NCBI RefSeq assembly: GCF_033366695.1
Contig: NZ_JAOBTQ010000001.1
Span: forward strand, 6,324,001-6,388,000
From: Streptomyces sp. SCL15-4
GTDB lineage: Bacteria > Actinomycetota > Actinomycetes > Streptomycetales > Streptomycetaceae
DNA: 64,000 nt
Direction of reading: 5' to 3'
Below the pieces are notes generated by a model, which made no database searches, was not told where the DNA came from, and worked only from the letters and a program-made list of their open reading frames with translations. Every line of letters starts with the position of its first letter. Position 1 is the first letter of the stretch. This document shows, piece by piece, positions 34,217 through 42,391 of the stretch. A program made the position numbers and the translations under genes.

Positions 34217-34266
34217 TGGGGGACTGCGGGCCCGTCGTGGCCGGCCGCGCAGTTCCCCGCGCCCCG
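34217..34266. repeat. common Streptomyces intergenic inverted repeat
   Basis: GGGGGACTGCGG on the left and CCGCGCAGTTCCCC on the right form an imperfect hairpin around CCCGTCGTGGCCGG. I recognise this GGGG-ACTGCG ... CGCGCAGTTCCCCGCGCCCC arrangement as an element found in many copies between genes of streptomycetes. Here it lies between the binding-protein stop and the acetylesterase start and may act as a terminator or processing site. Confidence 0.6.
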
Positions 34267-34298
34267 CACCCTTTCCCCGCGTCCGAAAGGTACTGATC

Positions 34299-35078
34299 GT
34301 GTCCCTCACGCGCAGACAGGTCACGGCCACCGCGCTCGCCGCCGTCCCCCTTGCCCGGCGTTCGCCGAAAGGCGCCCGCCGTCTCCACATCGCCGGTGAC
34401 TCGACGGCCGCACAGAAATACGCCGACGCCGCTCCCGAGACCGGCTGGGGCATGGCGCTGCCCTTCTTCCTCCGCAAGGAGCTGGAGGTCGCCAACCACG
34501 CGGTGAACGGCCGGAGTTCGAAGAGCTTCGTCGACGAGGGCCGGCTGGACGCACTGCTCGCCGAGATCCGGCACGGGGATCTGCTGATCGTCCAGTTCGG
34601 GCACAACGACGAGAAGGCCACCGATCCCGCCCGGTACACCGAGCCGTGGACCTCGTACCAGCGGTATCTGCGGCTGTACGTCGACGGGGCCCGCGCGCGT
34701 GGTGCCCGGCCCGTCCTCGCCACCTCCGTGGAGCGCCGCAGGTTCGACGCCGCCGGCACCGCCCTGCCCACCCACGGCGACTACCCGGCGGCCGTGCGGG
34801 CGCTCGCCGAGGAGGAGAAGGTCGCGCTGCTCGACATCGAGGCGCTGTCGCTCGCGCTGTGGCAGCGGCTCGGGCCCAAGGAGACGAAGACCTACTTCAA
34901 CTGGACCGCCACCGAGCAGGACAACACGCACTTCAACCCGCCGGGCGCCATCGCCGTGGCGCGGCTCGTGGCACGGGAGCTGCTGCGCACCCGGGTGCTG
35001 GCCCGGTCCGACCTCCGCCGGCTGGACGAGGACGTCCCGGCGTCCTGGATCACCTGGCCGCCCGCTCCCGCGTCCTGA
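34299..35078 (+). CDS. rhamnogalacturonan acetylesterase (CE12, SGNH hydrolase)
   Basis: A 259-residue SGNH-fold esterase. Block I is HIAGDSTAAQKY with the nucleophilic serine (about residue 32), then HAVNGRSSKSF (block II glycine), VQFGHNDEKA (block III asparagine) and QDNTHFNPPGA with the catalytic Asp-His pair. These are the features of CE12 rhamnogalacturonan/pectin acetylesterases, which deacetylate the rhamnogalacturonan I backbone. GTG 34299 after GAAAGG gives a short N-terminus with RRQ and a weak hydrophobic stretch (TATALAAVPLA); export, possibly by Tat, is likely but the signal is atypical. It is followed by the pectate lyase gene. Confidence 0.88.
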   Translation: MSLTRRQVTATALAAVPLARRSPKGARRLHIAGDSTAAQKYADAAPETGWGMALPFFLRKELEVANHAVNGRSSKSFVDEGRLDALLAEIRHGDLLIVQFGHNDEKATDPARYTEPWTSYQRYLRLYVDGARARGARPVLATSVERRRFDAAGTALPTHGDYPAAVRALAEEEKVALLDIEALSLALWQRLGPKETKTYFNWTATEQDNTHFNPPGAIAVARLVARELLRTRVLARSDLRRLDEDVPASWITWPPAPAS

Positions 35079-35155
35079 CCCGTCCCCGTCGGGCCACCGG
35101 GCCACCGGCTTCCGAGCCGCCACCGAGTCACCGAGTCCTCTAGGAGAGCCGCACA

Positions 35156-36472
35156 GTGCGTACCCAGAAATGTCATGGACGGGTCATGAGTGCCCTGGTG
35201 GGCGCCACCGCCCTCGTCCTCGCCGTCACCGGCACCGCGTCCGCGCACCCCGCCCGCCACGCCGCACCCGACCGGCAGACGCTGCCCGCCGGGGACGGCT
35301 GGGCCGCCTACGGCACCGGGACGACCGGCGGGGCCGCCGCCGATCCCGCGCACGTGTACACCGTCAGCACCTGGGAGCAGTTCAAGGCCGCCCTCGCCGA
35401 CGGCGGCAGCGCGCCGAAGATCGTCCGGGTCAAGGGCACCCTCGACGCCGACGGGCCCGGCTGCGACACGTTCGCGGTGCCCGGCTACGACTTCGACGCC
35501 TATCTGAAGACCTACGACCCGGCGGTGTGGGGCCGCGCCAAGACCCTCGACGCCGAGCCCGACGGCAGTCCCGAGGGCCTGCGCCGCGCCTCGGCCGCCC
35601 GCCAGGACGCCTTCATCAAGGCGGCCGTCCCCGCCAACACCACCATCGTCGGCATCGGCCGCGACGCCGGGTTCAAGGGCGCCAGCCTCCAGATCAAGGG
35701 CGTCGACAACGTCATCGTGCGCAACCTGGCCTTCGAGAGCCCCCTCGACTGCTTCCCGCAGTGGGACCCGACCGACACCGCCGACGGCAACTGGAACTCC
35801 GAGTACGACAGCGCCGTGGTGTACGGCTCGACCCATGTGTGGATGGACCACGACACCTTCACCGACGGCGACCACCCGGACAGCACCCTGCCGTCGTACT
35901 ACGGCCGCCTCTACCAGCAGCACGACGGCGAGCTGGACGTCGTCAAGGGCGCCGACTACGTCACCGCGTCCTGGAACGTCTTCGAGGACCACGACAAGAC
36001 GATCCTCATCGGCAACAGCGACAGCGCGGCCACCGCCGCCGTCGACCGCGGGCACCTGAAGGTCACCTTCCACCACAACCTGTTCCGGAACCTGGTCGAG
36101 CGGGCGCCGCGCGTCCGCTTCGGGCAGGTGGACTCGTACAACAACCACTTCGTCGCGGGCGACGGCTACTCCTACACCTACGGCATCGGCATGGAGTCCC
36201 AGCTCGTCGCCGAGCACAACGCGTTCACCCTGCCGGACGGCGCCCGGGCCGGCGCGGTGCTGAAGAAGTGGAAGGACGCCCCGGTCACCGCCGCCGACAA
36301 CTACGTCAACGGCCGGCCGGTGGATCTCCTCGCCGTCCACAACGCGGACGTGCCCGGCGAGATCCTGCGGTCCGGGGCCGGGTGGACGCCGAGCCTGCGC
36401 ACCAGGGTGGACCGGCCGTCGGCCGTTCCCGGCATCGTCGGCCACCACGCGGGCGCCGGACGCCTGCGCTGA
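35156..36472 (+). CDS. secreted pectate lyase (PL1)
   Basis: A 438-residue exported parallel beta-helix enzyme. The signal peptide ends near TASAHP. The mature part starts LPAGDGWAAYGTGTTGG and has NTTIVGIGRDAGFKGASLQI, the region ending SEYDSAVVYGSTHVWMDHDT (about residues 211-230) with calcium-ligand aspartates, GELDVVKGADYVTASWNVF and ERAPRVRFGQVDSYNNHFVA with the catalytic arginine. It cleaves polygalacturonate by beta-elimination. GTG 35156 follows TAGGAGAG. It is the intact counterpart of the remnant at 26758. A 54-base gap separates it from the pectinesterase gene, so the two are probably co-transcribed. Confidence 0.93.
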   Translation: MRTQKCHGRVMSALVGATALVLAVTGTASAHPARHAAPDRQTLPAGDGWAAYGTGTTGGAAADPAHVYTVSTWEQFKAALADGGSAPKIVRVKGTLDADGPGCDTFAVPGYDFDAYLKTYDPAVWGRAKTLDAEPDGSPEGLRRASAARQDAFIKAAVPANTTIVGIGRDAGFKGASLQIKGVDNVIVRNLAFESPLDCFPQWDPTDTADGNWNSEYDSAVVYGSTHVWMDHDTFTDGDHPDSTLPSYYGRLYQQHDGELDVVKGADYVTASWNVFEDHDKTILIGNSDSAATAAVDRGHLKVTFHHNLFRNLVERAPRVRFGQVDSYNNHFVAGDGYSYTYGIGMESQLVAEHNAFTLPDGARAGAVLKKWKDAPVTAADNYVNGRPVDLLAVHNADVPGEILRSGAGWTPSLRTRVDRPSAVPGIVGHHAGAGRLR

Positions 36473-36526
36473 CCCGTGCGGCCGGGGCGCGACACCGCCC
36501 CGGCCGCCCGATGAGGGAGGACTTCC

Positions 36527-37624
36527 ATGCCCCTGTCCCGACGGGGTCTGCTCACCGCGAGCACCGCGGCCGCCGCGCTCGCCCTGACTTCCGCCCCCGC
36601 ACACGCCCGTCCCCGCCCGTTCGGCCGCTACGGCTCCCCGGCCCGCCGCCTCACCCCGGGCACCCTGTACGTCGACCCGCACGGCCGCGGCGACTTCGCC
36701 TCCGTCCAGGCCGCGGTCACCGCCGCCACCGGCGGCGGCCGGACCCTGGTCATCGCCCCGGGCACCTACCGCGAGACGGTCGCCGTCGACCCCGGCCGTA
36801 CGGAGATGACCTGGATCGGCGCCACCGGGGACCCGCGGGACGTGGTGATCGTCCACGACAACGCCGCCGGCACCCCCAAGCCCGGCGGCGGCACCCACGG
36901 CACCACCGGTTCGGCGACGGCCACCGTCCAGGCCGACGGCTTCACCGCCCGCTGGATCACCTTCGCCAACGACTGGCTGCGCGCCGACCACCCCGGCACC
37001 ACCGGCACCCAGGCCGTCGCCCTCAAGGCGCAGGGCGACCGGAGCGCCTTCTGGCACTGCCGCTTCCTCGGCCACCAGGACACCCTGTACGCCGACTCAC
37101 CGGCCCTGTCCGTCTTCGCCCGGCAGTACTACGCCCACTGCTACGCCGAGGGAGACGTCGACTTCGTCTTCGGACGGGCCGCCGCCGTGTTCGAGCACTG
37201 CCGCTTCCGCACCCTGAACCGCACGGACCTGGCCGCCGCGCCCTACGGCTTCGTCTTCGCGCCCTCCACCGCCGCCGCCAACCCGCACGGCTTCCTGGTC
37301 ACCCGGAGCCGCATCACCAGCGAGGCCCCGGACGCCTTCTACAAGCTGGCCCGCCCCTGGGTCCCCAGCTCCGACCCCACCGCCCGCCCGATGCTCACCG
37401 TCCGCGACACCTGGCTCGGCCCCGGCATCGACGCGGCCACCCCCTACACGGACATGGCGGCGGCCCACCCCTGGCAGGAGCAGCGGTTCGCCGAGTACCG
37501 CACCACCGGCCCCGGAGCGGTCGTCACCGTCCCGGAGAACCGGCCCCGGCTGACCGACGCGCAGGCCGCGTCGGCGACCAGGGCGGCCTGGCTCGGCGAC
37601 TGGACGCCGTGGGCGGAGCGCTGA
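36527..37624 (+). CDS. secreted pectinesterase (CE8)
   Basis: A 365-residue pectin methylesterase. The leader has SRRGLLTAS and ends APAHARP, a possible Tat signal. The mature enzyme shows the CE8 signatures GTYRETVAVD, GHQDTLYADSP (about residues 183-193), DVDFVFGRAAAVFEHC (catalytic Asp about 211) and LARPWVP (arginine about 277). It de-esterifies homogalacturonan for the neighbouring pectate lyase. It duplicates the activity of the C-terminal half of the fusion protein at 30787 but is a separate, divergent sequence. ATG 36527 follows GAGGGAGG. It is the last gene of the pectinase block and converges with the sigma-factor unit. Confidence 0.93.
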   Translation: MPLSRRGLLTASTAAAALALTSAPAHARPRPFGRYGSPARRLTPGTLYVDPHGRGDFASVQAAVTAATGGGRTLVIAPGTYRETVAVDPGRTEMTWIGATGDPRDVVIVHDNAAGTPKPGGGTHGTTGSATATVQADGFTARWITFANDWLRADHPGTTGTQAVALKAQGDRSAFWHCRFLGHQDTLYADSPALSVFARQYYAHCYAEGDVDFVFGRAAAVFEHCRFRTLNRTDLAAAPYGFVFAPSTAAANPHGFLVTRSRITSEAPDAFYKLARPWVPSSDPTARPMLTVRDTWLGPGIDAATPYTDMAAAHPWQEQRFAEYRTTGPGAVVTVPENRPRLTDAQAASATRAAWLGDWTPWAER

Positions 37625-37677
37625 CGCCGAGCCGCACGGCACGGCCACCGGGGCAGACGGGAATTGCCAGACAGGCT

Positions 37678-38535
37678 TCAGGAGGGCTCGTGCGGGGCGA
37701 AGTCGCCGGTCACCGCGTAGGCGTGGCCGTCGGCGGTCCCCGTCATGACGTAGCCGTCGTCCTTCGCGTCCCGCCCTCCGCGGGCATGGTCGTACTGCCC
37801 GGCGAACACCCACTCGCCCGCCGGCACCGTACGTCCCCGCCTCAGCGTCCACGTGTAGACGACGAACCCGTCCTTCTCCGCGACGCTCAGGGCGAAGTCC
37901 GCCTCGGGCAGCGAGCGCCAGGCGCCCGTGGAGGTCACCCCGCCGGTCTGCGCGATCCTCAGCTCCACCGTGAGCGACGTGAGCCTTTCCGACGTCTTCA
38001 GGGTCAGATTGCTCTGCGCCCAGAAGTCGTTGCTGTGCGGGTCGACCGAGCCGTCCGACCACAGGGGGCCGCTGCGCTCGGCGCGGGCCGTCGGCGGCCC
38101 GTTGGAGGCGGTGGCCTCCGGGGTGGCGGAGGCGGACGAGGAAGGCGAGGAGGACGGCGTCCGGGACGGCTCGCCGGCGGTGCCCGTGGGCGTCGGGCCG
38201 GCCGTGCGGACGGGCGGTGCCGGGGCCGTGGTGCGCTCCGGGGACGCGCTGGGCGCCGGCGGGACGGCCACCGTCCGGCGGGCCGGCGGCTCGTCCTTCA
38301 CCGCGGACGCCACCGCGTAGCCGCCGACCGCGAGCACTCCGGCCACCGCGGCCGTCGCGGAGACCACCCGGAACCAGCCCACCACCGGCGGGCGCACGGC
38401 CCGGTGGCCGGGGCGGGACGGCTCGGCCATGCCGCGCTCCACCCGGGCCAGGATGCGCGCGCGGTCCGGTTCATGGGCCCCGGCCGCCTCGTGCAGCCGG
38501 GCGCGCAGCTCGTCGTGCACGTCCTGCCGCCTCAT
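37678..38535 (-). CDS. single-pass membrane protein, probable partner of the SigE-family sigma factor
   Basis: A 285-residue protein with a short helical N-terminal cytoplasmic part (RRQDVHDELRARLHEAAG, then RARILARVERGM), one membrane helix (VSATAAVAGVLAVGGYAVAS, about residues 58-77), a Pro/Ser/Thr-rich extracytoplasmic stalk and a beta-rich outer domain (SNLTLKTSERLTSLTVELRI to the end). It overlaps the sigma gene by ATGA, the arrangement of sigma factors with their anti-sigma or sensor proteins, but no canonical HxxxCxxC zinc anti-sigma motif is seen. An anti-sigma or sensing role is inferred from coupling and topology. Confidence 0.75.
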   Translation of the reverse strand: MRRQDVHDELRARLHEAAGAHEPDRARILARVERGMAEPSRPGHRAVRPPVVGWFRVVSATAAVAGVLAVGGYAVASAVKDEPPARRTVAVPPAPSASPERTTAPAPPVRTAGPTPTGTAGEPSRTPSSSPSSSASATPEATASNGPPTARAERSGPLWSDGSVDPHSNDFWAQSNLTLKTSERLTSLTVELRIAQTGGVTSTGAWRSLPEADFALSVAEKDGFVVYTWTLRRGRTVPAGEWVFAGQYDHARGGRDAKDDGYVMTGTADGHAYAVTGDFAPHEPS

Positions 38536-39101
38536 CGGTTCCTTCCTCCGCTCTCCCCGCCCCGGGCCGCCATCACCGCGTGCACCCGCCGCGGGTCGCC
38601 CTGCGGGCCGAGCAGCCGCTGGAGTTCGGCCATGCCCTTGGACGTCTGGCTCTTAACCGTACCCACCGAGATCCCGAGCGCGAGCGCGGTGTCCTTCTCC
38701 GACAGGTCGAACGCGTGCCGGAGCACCACGCACGCCCGCTTCCGGAACGGCAGCCTGCGCAGCGCCCCCTGGACGTCCACCACGCCGGCGACGTCCGGGT
38801 TCTCGGTGCGTTCCTCGGCGCGCGGCCAGAACAGCGCGATCCGCCGCCGCTCGCGCACGGCGCCGCGGATCCGGGTACGGGCCAGGTTGGCGACCACGCC
38901 TCGCGCGTACGCCACCGGATGGTCGGCCGCGCGCACCCGGTCCCAGCGGTGCCACAGGGCCAGCAGGGCGTCCGCCGCCAGATCGTCGGCGGCGTCCGGC
39001 TCGCCGGTCAACAGGTGGGCGAGGCGGGCGAGTTCGGCGTAGTGCCGTTCGAAGAAGGCATGGAACTCCACGGAGGCTGCGTCGTCGACGACTGTGCCCA
39101 C
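38532..39101 (-). CDS. SigE-family (ECF) RNA polymerase sigma factor
   Basis: A 189-residue sigma-70 family factor with only regions 2 and 4. Region 2 includes FFERHYAELARLAHLLTGEP, ADDLAADALLALWHRWDRV and ARGVVANLARTRI; region 4 includes LPFRKRACVVLRHAFDLSE and the helix-turn-helix ALALGISVGTVKSQTSKGM. The start chosen is GTG 39101, preceded by AAGAGG at 6 bases; the ATG at 39143 would add 14 residues and has no such site. It is translationally coupled to the membrane protein at 37678. Confidence 0.88.
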   Translation of the reverse strand: MGTVVDDAASVEFHAFFERHYAELARLAHLLTGEPDAADDLAADALLALWHRWDRVRAADHPVAYARGVVANLARTRIRGAVRERRRIALFWPRAEERTENPDVAGVVDVQGALRRLPFRKRACVVLRHAFDLSEKDTALALGISVGTVKSQTSKGMAELQRLLGPQGDPRRVHAVMAARGGESGGRNR

Positions 39102-39137
39102 GGGTGACCTCTTCTCGATACGCGCTCTGGAGGTGAG

Positions 39138-39153
39138 TGTCATGTGAATGACA
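39138..39153. promoter_or_regulatory. inverted repeat upstream of the sigma factor gene
   Basis: TGTCAT-GTGA-ATGACA: a perfect 6-base inverted repeat with a 4-base spacer, 37 bases upstream of the GTG start of the sigma gene. It covers the alternative ATG, which argues for the shorter protein. It is a candidate operator or 5' leader structure. Confidence 0.35.
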
Positions 39154-39339
39154 TGCGGGGAGTCCAGGGAGGCCCGGACGGAGATCCGGAAGCGTAGCAG
39201 TGATCGTTTAGGCGTTTTCGTACGGGGGGTCGGACAGCGTATGGCTGACCGAACCCGTTGAGAGAACACGGAAACGACCCGAAGAGGGTTCGAAAGGAGA
39301 GGAAAGAAGAGGCGATCCCGGACGGGACCGGGGGAGTGC

Positions 39340-39369
39340 GTGGCGCCCCGTTTCCTGCCGGGGCGCCAC
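39340..39369 (-). terminator. terminator hairpin after the penicillin-binding protein gene
   Basis: GTGGCGCCCCG at 39340-39350 pairs with CGGGGCGCCAC at 39359-39369: a perfect 11-base stem with an 8-base loop, 7 bases beyond the stop of the minus-strand gene at 39377. There is no U-tract, as is common in Streptomyces. Confidence 0.7.
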
Positions 39370-39376
39370 GGCGGGG

Positions 39377-40831
39377 CTACTTCAGCGCCGCCCGCATCAT
39401 GGCCCGGGCCACCGGCGCCGCCAGGCCGTTGCCGCTCACCTCGGAGCGGGCCGCGTCGGACTGCTCCACCATCACCGCGACGGCCACTTCCTTGCCGTTG
39501 CCGTCCGACTTGCCGTACGAGGTGAACCACGCGTACGGCGTCTTGCTGTTGTTCTCACCGTGCTGCGCGGTGCCGGTCTTGCCGCCGACGGTCACCCCGT
39601 CGATCAGCGCGTTGGTGCCGGTACCGTCCTTCACCACCGTCACCATCGCCGACTGAAGCTGCTCGGCGGTGGTGGAGCTGATGATCTCCGAGGTGCCGGT
39701 GTCGTCGTCGTAGTCCTTCAGCACGTCGCCGCCGCTGTCGGTGATCCGCGCGACCATGTGCGGCGACACCAGCTTGCCGCCGTTGGCGATGGCCGCCGAG
39801 ACCATGGCCATCTGGAGCGGGGTCGCCGTGACGTCGAACTGGCCGATGCCGGACAGGGCCGTCTGCGCCTTGTCCATGTCGGAGGGGTAGACGCTCGGGT
39901 AGGCGCGCACCGGCACGTCCTGCTCCGCGTCGTTGAAGCCGAACTTCTCGGCCATGTCCCTGACCTTCTCCTGCCCCAGCTCGACGGCCATGTGACCGAA
40001 GACGTTGTTGCACGAGTAGCGCAGGGCGACCCGGATGGAGGCGTTCTTGCACGGCGCCGACTTGCTCTCGTTGTTCAGCGGGAGCACCGTGCCCGGCATG
40101 ATGTACGGATCGGGACTGTCCGTGGTTTCGTCCACGTTCTTGTACAACCCGGTCTCCAGCGCGGCGGCGGCGACGACCAGCTTGAACGTCGAGCCGGGCG
40201 GCAGTGGCTGGCGCAGCGCGCGGTTGGTGAGCGGCTTCTCCTTGTCCGCGTTGAGCGCCTTCCACGCCGTGCCCGCGGTGCTCGCGTCGGTGAGCGCGGA
40301 GGGGTCGTAGGACGGCGTCGAGACCACGGCGAGGATCTTCCCGGTCTTCGGGTCGATCGCGACGGCCCCGCCCTTCTTGCCGCCCAGCGCGCGATAGCCC
40401 GCCTTCTGCACGGCCGGATCGATCGTCGTGATGACGTCGCCCGGGTCGGCGCGCTCCCCGGTGACGGTGTCCATCACGGTCTTGAGCTGGTTGTCCGTGC
40501 CGTTGAGCAGGTCCTTGTAGATGCCCTCCAGCTGGGTGGGGGCGTAGGCCTGCGAGGCATAGCCCGTCACCGGGGCGTACAGCTCGCCGTTCGTGTACGT
40601 CCGCTTGTACGCGAGGTCGCTTCCCTTCGTCCGCGCGGAGCCGGTGATCGCGTCCCCGGCCACGATGATGTTCCCCAGGGGACGCGAGTACGTCGCGATC
40701 ACGTTCCGCCGGTTGTCGTTGTCGTCCGCGAGGGCCTGACCGTCGTAGAACTGGAGCCACGTCGCCCTGACCAGCAGGGCGAGCACGAGCAGCAGCGTGA
40801 AGACGGACGCCCGCCTGATCGTCTTGTTCAT
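39377..40831 (-). CDS. class B penicillin-binding protein (PbpA/FtsI-like transpeptidase)
   Basis: A 484-residue membrane-anchored peptidoglycan transpeptidase. One N-terminal helix (VFTLLLVLALLVRATWLQF) is followed by the dimerisation region (RRNVIATYSRPLGNIIVAGD) and the penicillin-binding domain. The three active-site motifs are SxxK in PPGSTFKLV, SxN in YSCNNVFGH and KTG in VGGKTGTAQHGE. In Streptomyces such PBPs usually sit beside a RodA/FtsW gene, which is absent here; it has its own terminator. It should cross-link peptidoglycan outside the membrane during growth or sporulation. Confidence 0.93.
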   Translation of the reverse strand: MNKTIRRASVFTLLLVLALLVRATWLQFYDGQALADDNDNRRNVIATYSRPLGNIIVAGDAITGSARTKGSDLAYKRTYTNGELYAPVTGYASQAYAPTQLEGIYKDLLNGTDNQLKTVMDTVTGERADPGDVITTIDPAVQKAGYRALGGKKGGAVAIDPKTGKILAVVSTPSYDPSALTDASTAGTAWKALNADKEKPLTNRALRQPLPPGSTFKLVVAAAALETGLYKNVDETTDSPDPYIMPGTVLPLNNESKSAPCKNASIRVALRYSCNNVFGHMAVELGQEKVRDMAEKFGFNDAEQDVPVRAYPSVYPSDMDKAQTALSGIGQFDVTATPLQMAMVSAAIANGGKLVSPHMVARITDSGGDVLKDYDDDTGTSEIISSTTAEQLQSAMVTVVKDGTGTNALIDGVTVGGKTGTAQHGENNSKTPYAWFTSYGKSDGNGKEVAVAVMVEQSDAARSEVSGNGLAAPVARAMMRAALK

Positions 40832-40943
40832 CCCGCTCGGAAGACGAGCGGACCGGGGGCGATCGTTCCCGTACGACCCGTTTTTTCATCCGGCCTTCAG
40901 GAAACGGCCCGGCTCCGTGCCCGGGAAGGGACGGCCCCGGCCT

Positions 40944-41444
40944 TCAGGACGCCGCCGCTCCGGGCCGGTCCGCGGCGCCCTGAAGGACGAGGACGACCTC
41001 CTCGATCTCCGCGCCCCGTCCGTTCGCGAACCCGCGCGCCCGGGCCGCCTCGCGGAACCCGCACTTCTCCAGCACGCGCAGCGACCCCGCGTTGTCCGCC
41101 GCCGCGCGTGCGTACAGCGGCCGTTCGGGGACCTCGGCGAGCAGGGCCCGCAGCGCGGCCGTCGCCACGCCCCGGCCCCAGTACGCGCGGTCGATCCAGT
41201 ACGTCACCTCGCGCTCGCCGGCCGCTCCGTACACCGCCGCGTTGCCCGCCACCGCCCCGTCGGCCAGGACCGTGCGCAGCACGGCGCAGGTGGCGCGCAG
41301 CCGCCGCCAGTAGGCCGCGAAGTCCTCCGGGCGGGAGGGGCCCTCCGGGCCGAACGCGGCCATCCGGAGGGCCTCCGGGTCGGTCATCTGGCGGTGGAAC
41401 ACCGGCACGTCACTGTCCCGGACGGCGCGCAGCGCGATCTCCAT
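40944..41444 (-). CDS. GNAT family N-acetyltransferase
   Basis: A 166-residue acetyltransferase of the RimJ/RimL-like group. EREVTYWIDRAYWGRGVATA is the acetyl-CoA-binding motif A and AADNAGSLRVLEKCGFREAA is motif B. The substrate is unknown. It starts 24 bases after the IclR gene on the same strand and could be co-transcribed with it. Confidence 0.88.
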   Translation of the reverse strand: MEIALRAVRDSDVPVFHRQMTDPEALRMAAFGPEGPSRPEDFAAYWRRLRATCAVLRTVLADGAVAGNAAVYGAAGEREVTYWIDRAYWGRGVATAALRALLAEVPERPLYARAAADNAGSLRVLEKCGFREAARARGFANGRGAEIEEVVLVLQGAADRPGAAAS

Positions 41445-41468
41445 ACGACCGAGCCTACGGCTCCCGGC

Positions 41469-42242
41469 TCAGAGCCGGCGGGTCGCCAGCGTCAGCCGGT
41501 CCCGCGCGTCGAACAGCGCGTCCTTGACCATCTGCTCGTGGGCCGGGGTCAGCCGGGCCACCGGGACCGAGCAGCTGATGGCGTCCCGCGCGGGCGTGCG
41601 GTACGGGATGGCCACGCCGAAGCAGCGCAGGCCCAGCGTGTTCTCCTCGCGGTCGACGGCGAAGCCCTGCTCCCGGACCTGGCGCAGCTCCTCGATCAGC
41701 CGCTCCCGGTCGGTGATGGTGTGCTCGGTGAGCGCCGGCAGCGTCTGAGGCAGCAGCTTGCGCACCTGCTCGTCGGTGTAGGTGGCGAGGATCGCCTTGC
41801 CGAGGGAGGTGGAGTGGGCGGGCAGCCGGCGGCCGACCCGGGTGAAGGGCCGCAGGTAGTGCTGGGACTGGCGGGTGGCCAGATAGACCACGTTGGTGCC
41901 GTCGAGCCGGGCCAGGTGGATGGTCTCCGTGGTGTCGTCGGAGAGCCGGTCCAAAGTGGGCCGGGCGGCGGCCACCACCTCGTCGCCGTCGATGTAGGAG
42001 GTGCCCACGAGCAGCGCCCGCACCCCGATGCCGTACCGCGTGCCCGTGGCGTCCGTCTCCACCCAGCCCAGCTCCACCAGCGTGCGCAGCAGCATGTAGA
42101 GGCTGGACTTGGGATAACCCACGGCCTCCTGGACGGCCGCGAGGGAGTGCATACCGGGCCGGCCGGCGAAGTACTCGAGCAGTTCCACGGTCCGTACCGC
42201 GGACTTGACCTGCGCCCCGCCCCCTGTGTCGCCTGCCGTCAT
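41469..42242 (-). CDS. IclR family transcriptional regulator
   Basis: A 257-residue regulator. The N-terminal winged helix reads SAVRTVELLEYFAGRPGMHS then LAAVQEAVGYPKSSLYMLLR; the C-terminal effector domain has LSDDTTETIHLARLDGTNVV, RRLPAHSTSLGKAILA and REENTLGLRCFGVAIPY, an IclR signature. It is divergent from the 2-oxoglutarate semialdehyde dehydrogenase gene, with a palindrome between, and probably controls it and perhaps kdgD. IclR proteins often respond to sugar acids or 2-keto acids. ATG 42242 is preferred to 42305, which would overlap the promoter region. Confidence 0.92.
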   Translation of the reverse strand: MTAGDTGGGAQVKSAVRTVELLEYFAGRPGMHSLAAVQEAVGYPKSSLYMLLRTLVELGWVETDATGTRYGIGVRALLVGTSYIDGDEVVAAARPTLDRLSDDTTETIHLARLDGTNVVYLATRQSQHYLRPFTRVGRRLPAHSTSLGKAILATYTDEQVRKLLPQTLPALTEHTITDRERLIEELRQVREQGFAVDREENTLGLRCFGVAIPYRTPARDAISCSVPVARLTPAHEQMVKDALFDARDRLTLATRRL

Positions 42243-42314
42243 CGCCCTTGACCCCTTCGTTCGACGAGGACCTGAGATATATAGTCTCCGAGCAGCGTTC
42301 ATCATCAGAGACGG

Positions 42315-42332
42315 CGTTCAGTATATCGAACG
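42315..42332. promoter_or_regulatory. palindrome CGTTC-N8-GAACG, candidate IclR operator
   Basis: CGTTCAGTATATCGAACG at 42315-42332 has perfect 5-base arms and an AT-rich centre, between the divergent IclR and dehydrogenase genes. The surrounding region (GATATATAG at about 42277) is also AT-rich. GTTCAG recurs in the site before kdgD at 16571. Binding by the adjacent IclR is inferred. Confidence 0.5.
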
Positions 42333-42391
42333 CAGCCGAGGGGTGACGCGCATGGTTCGGGATAGTGCGGCCTTTTTGGGAGGGACCCGCG

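Noticed and set aside
28867..34269. 1800-codon open frame on the minus strand across the GH43, pectinase and binding-protein genes
   Set aside because: It is antisense to well-identified enzymes and has the repetitive V/G/R/D composition of a mirror frame in high-GC DNA; no start signal or domain.
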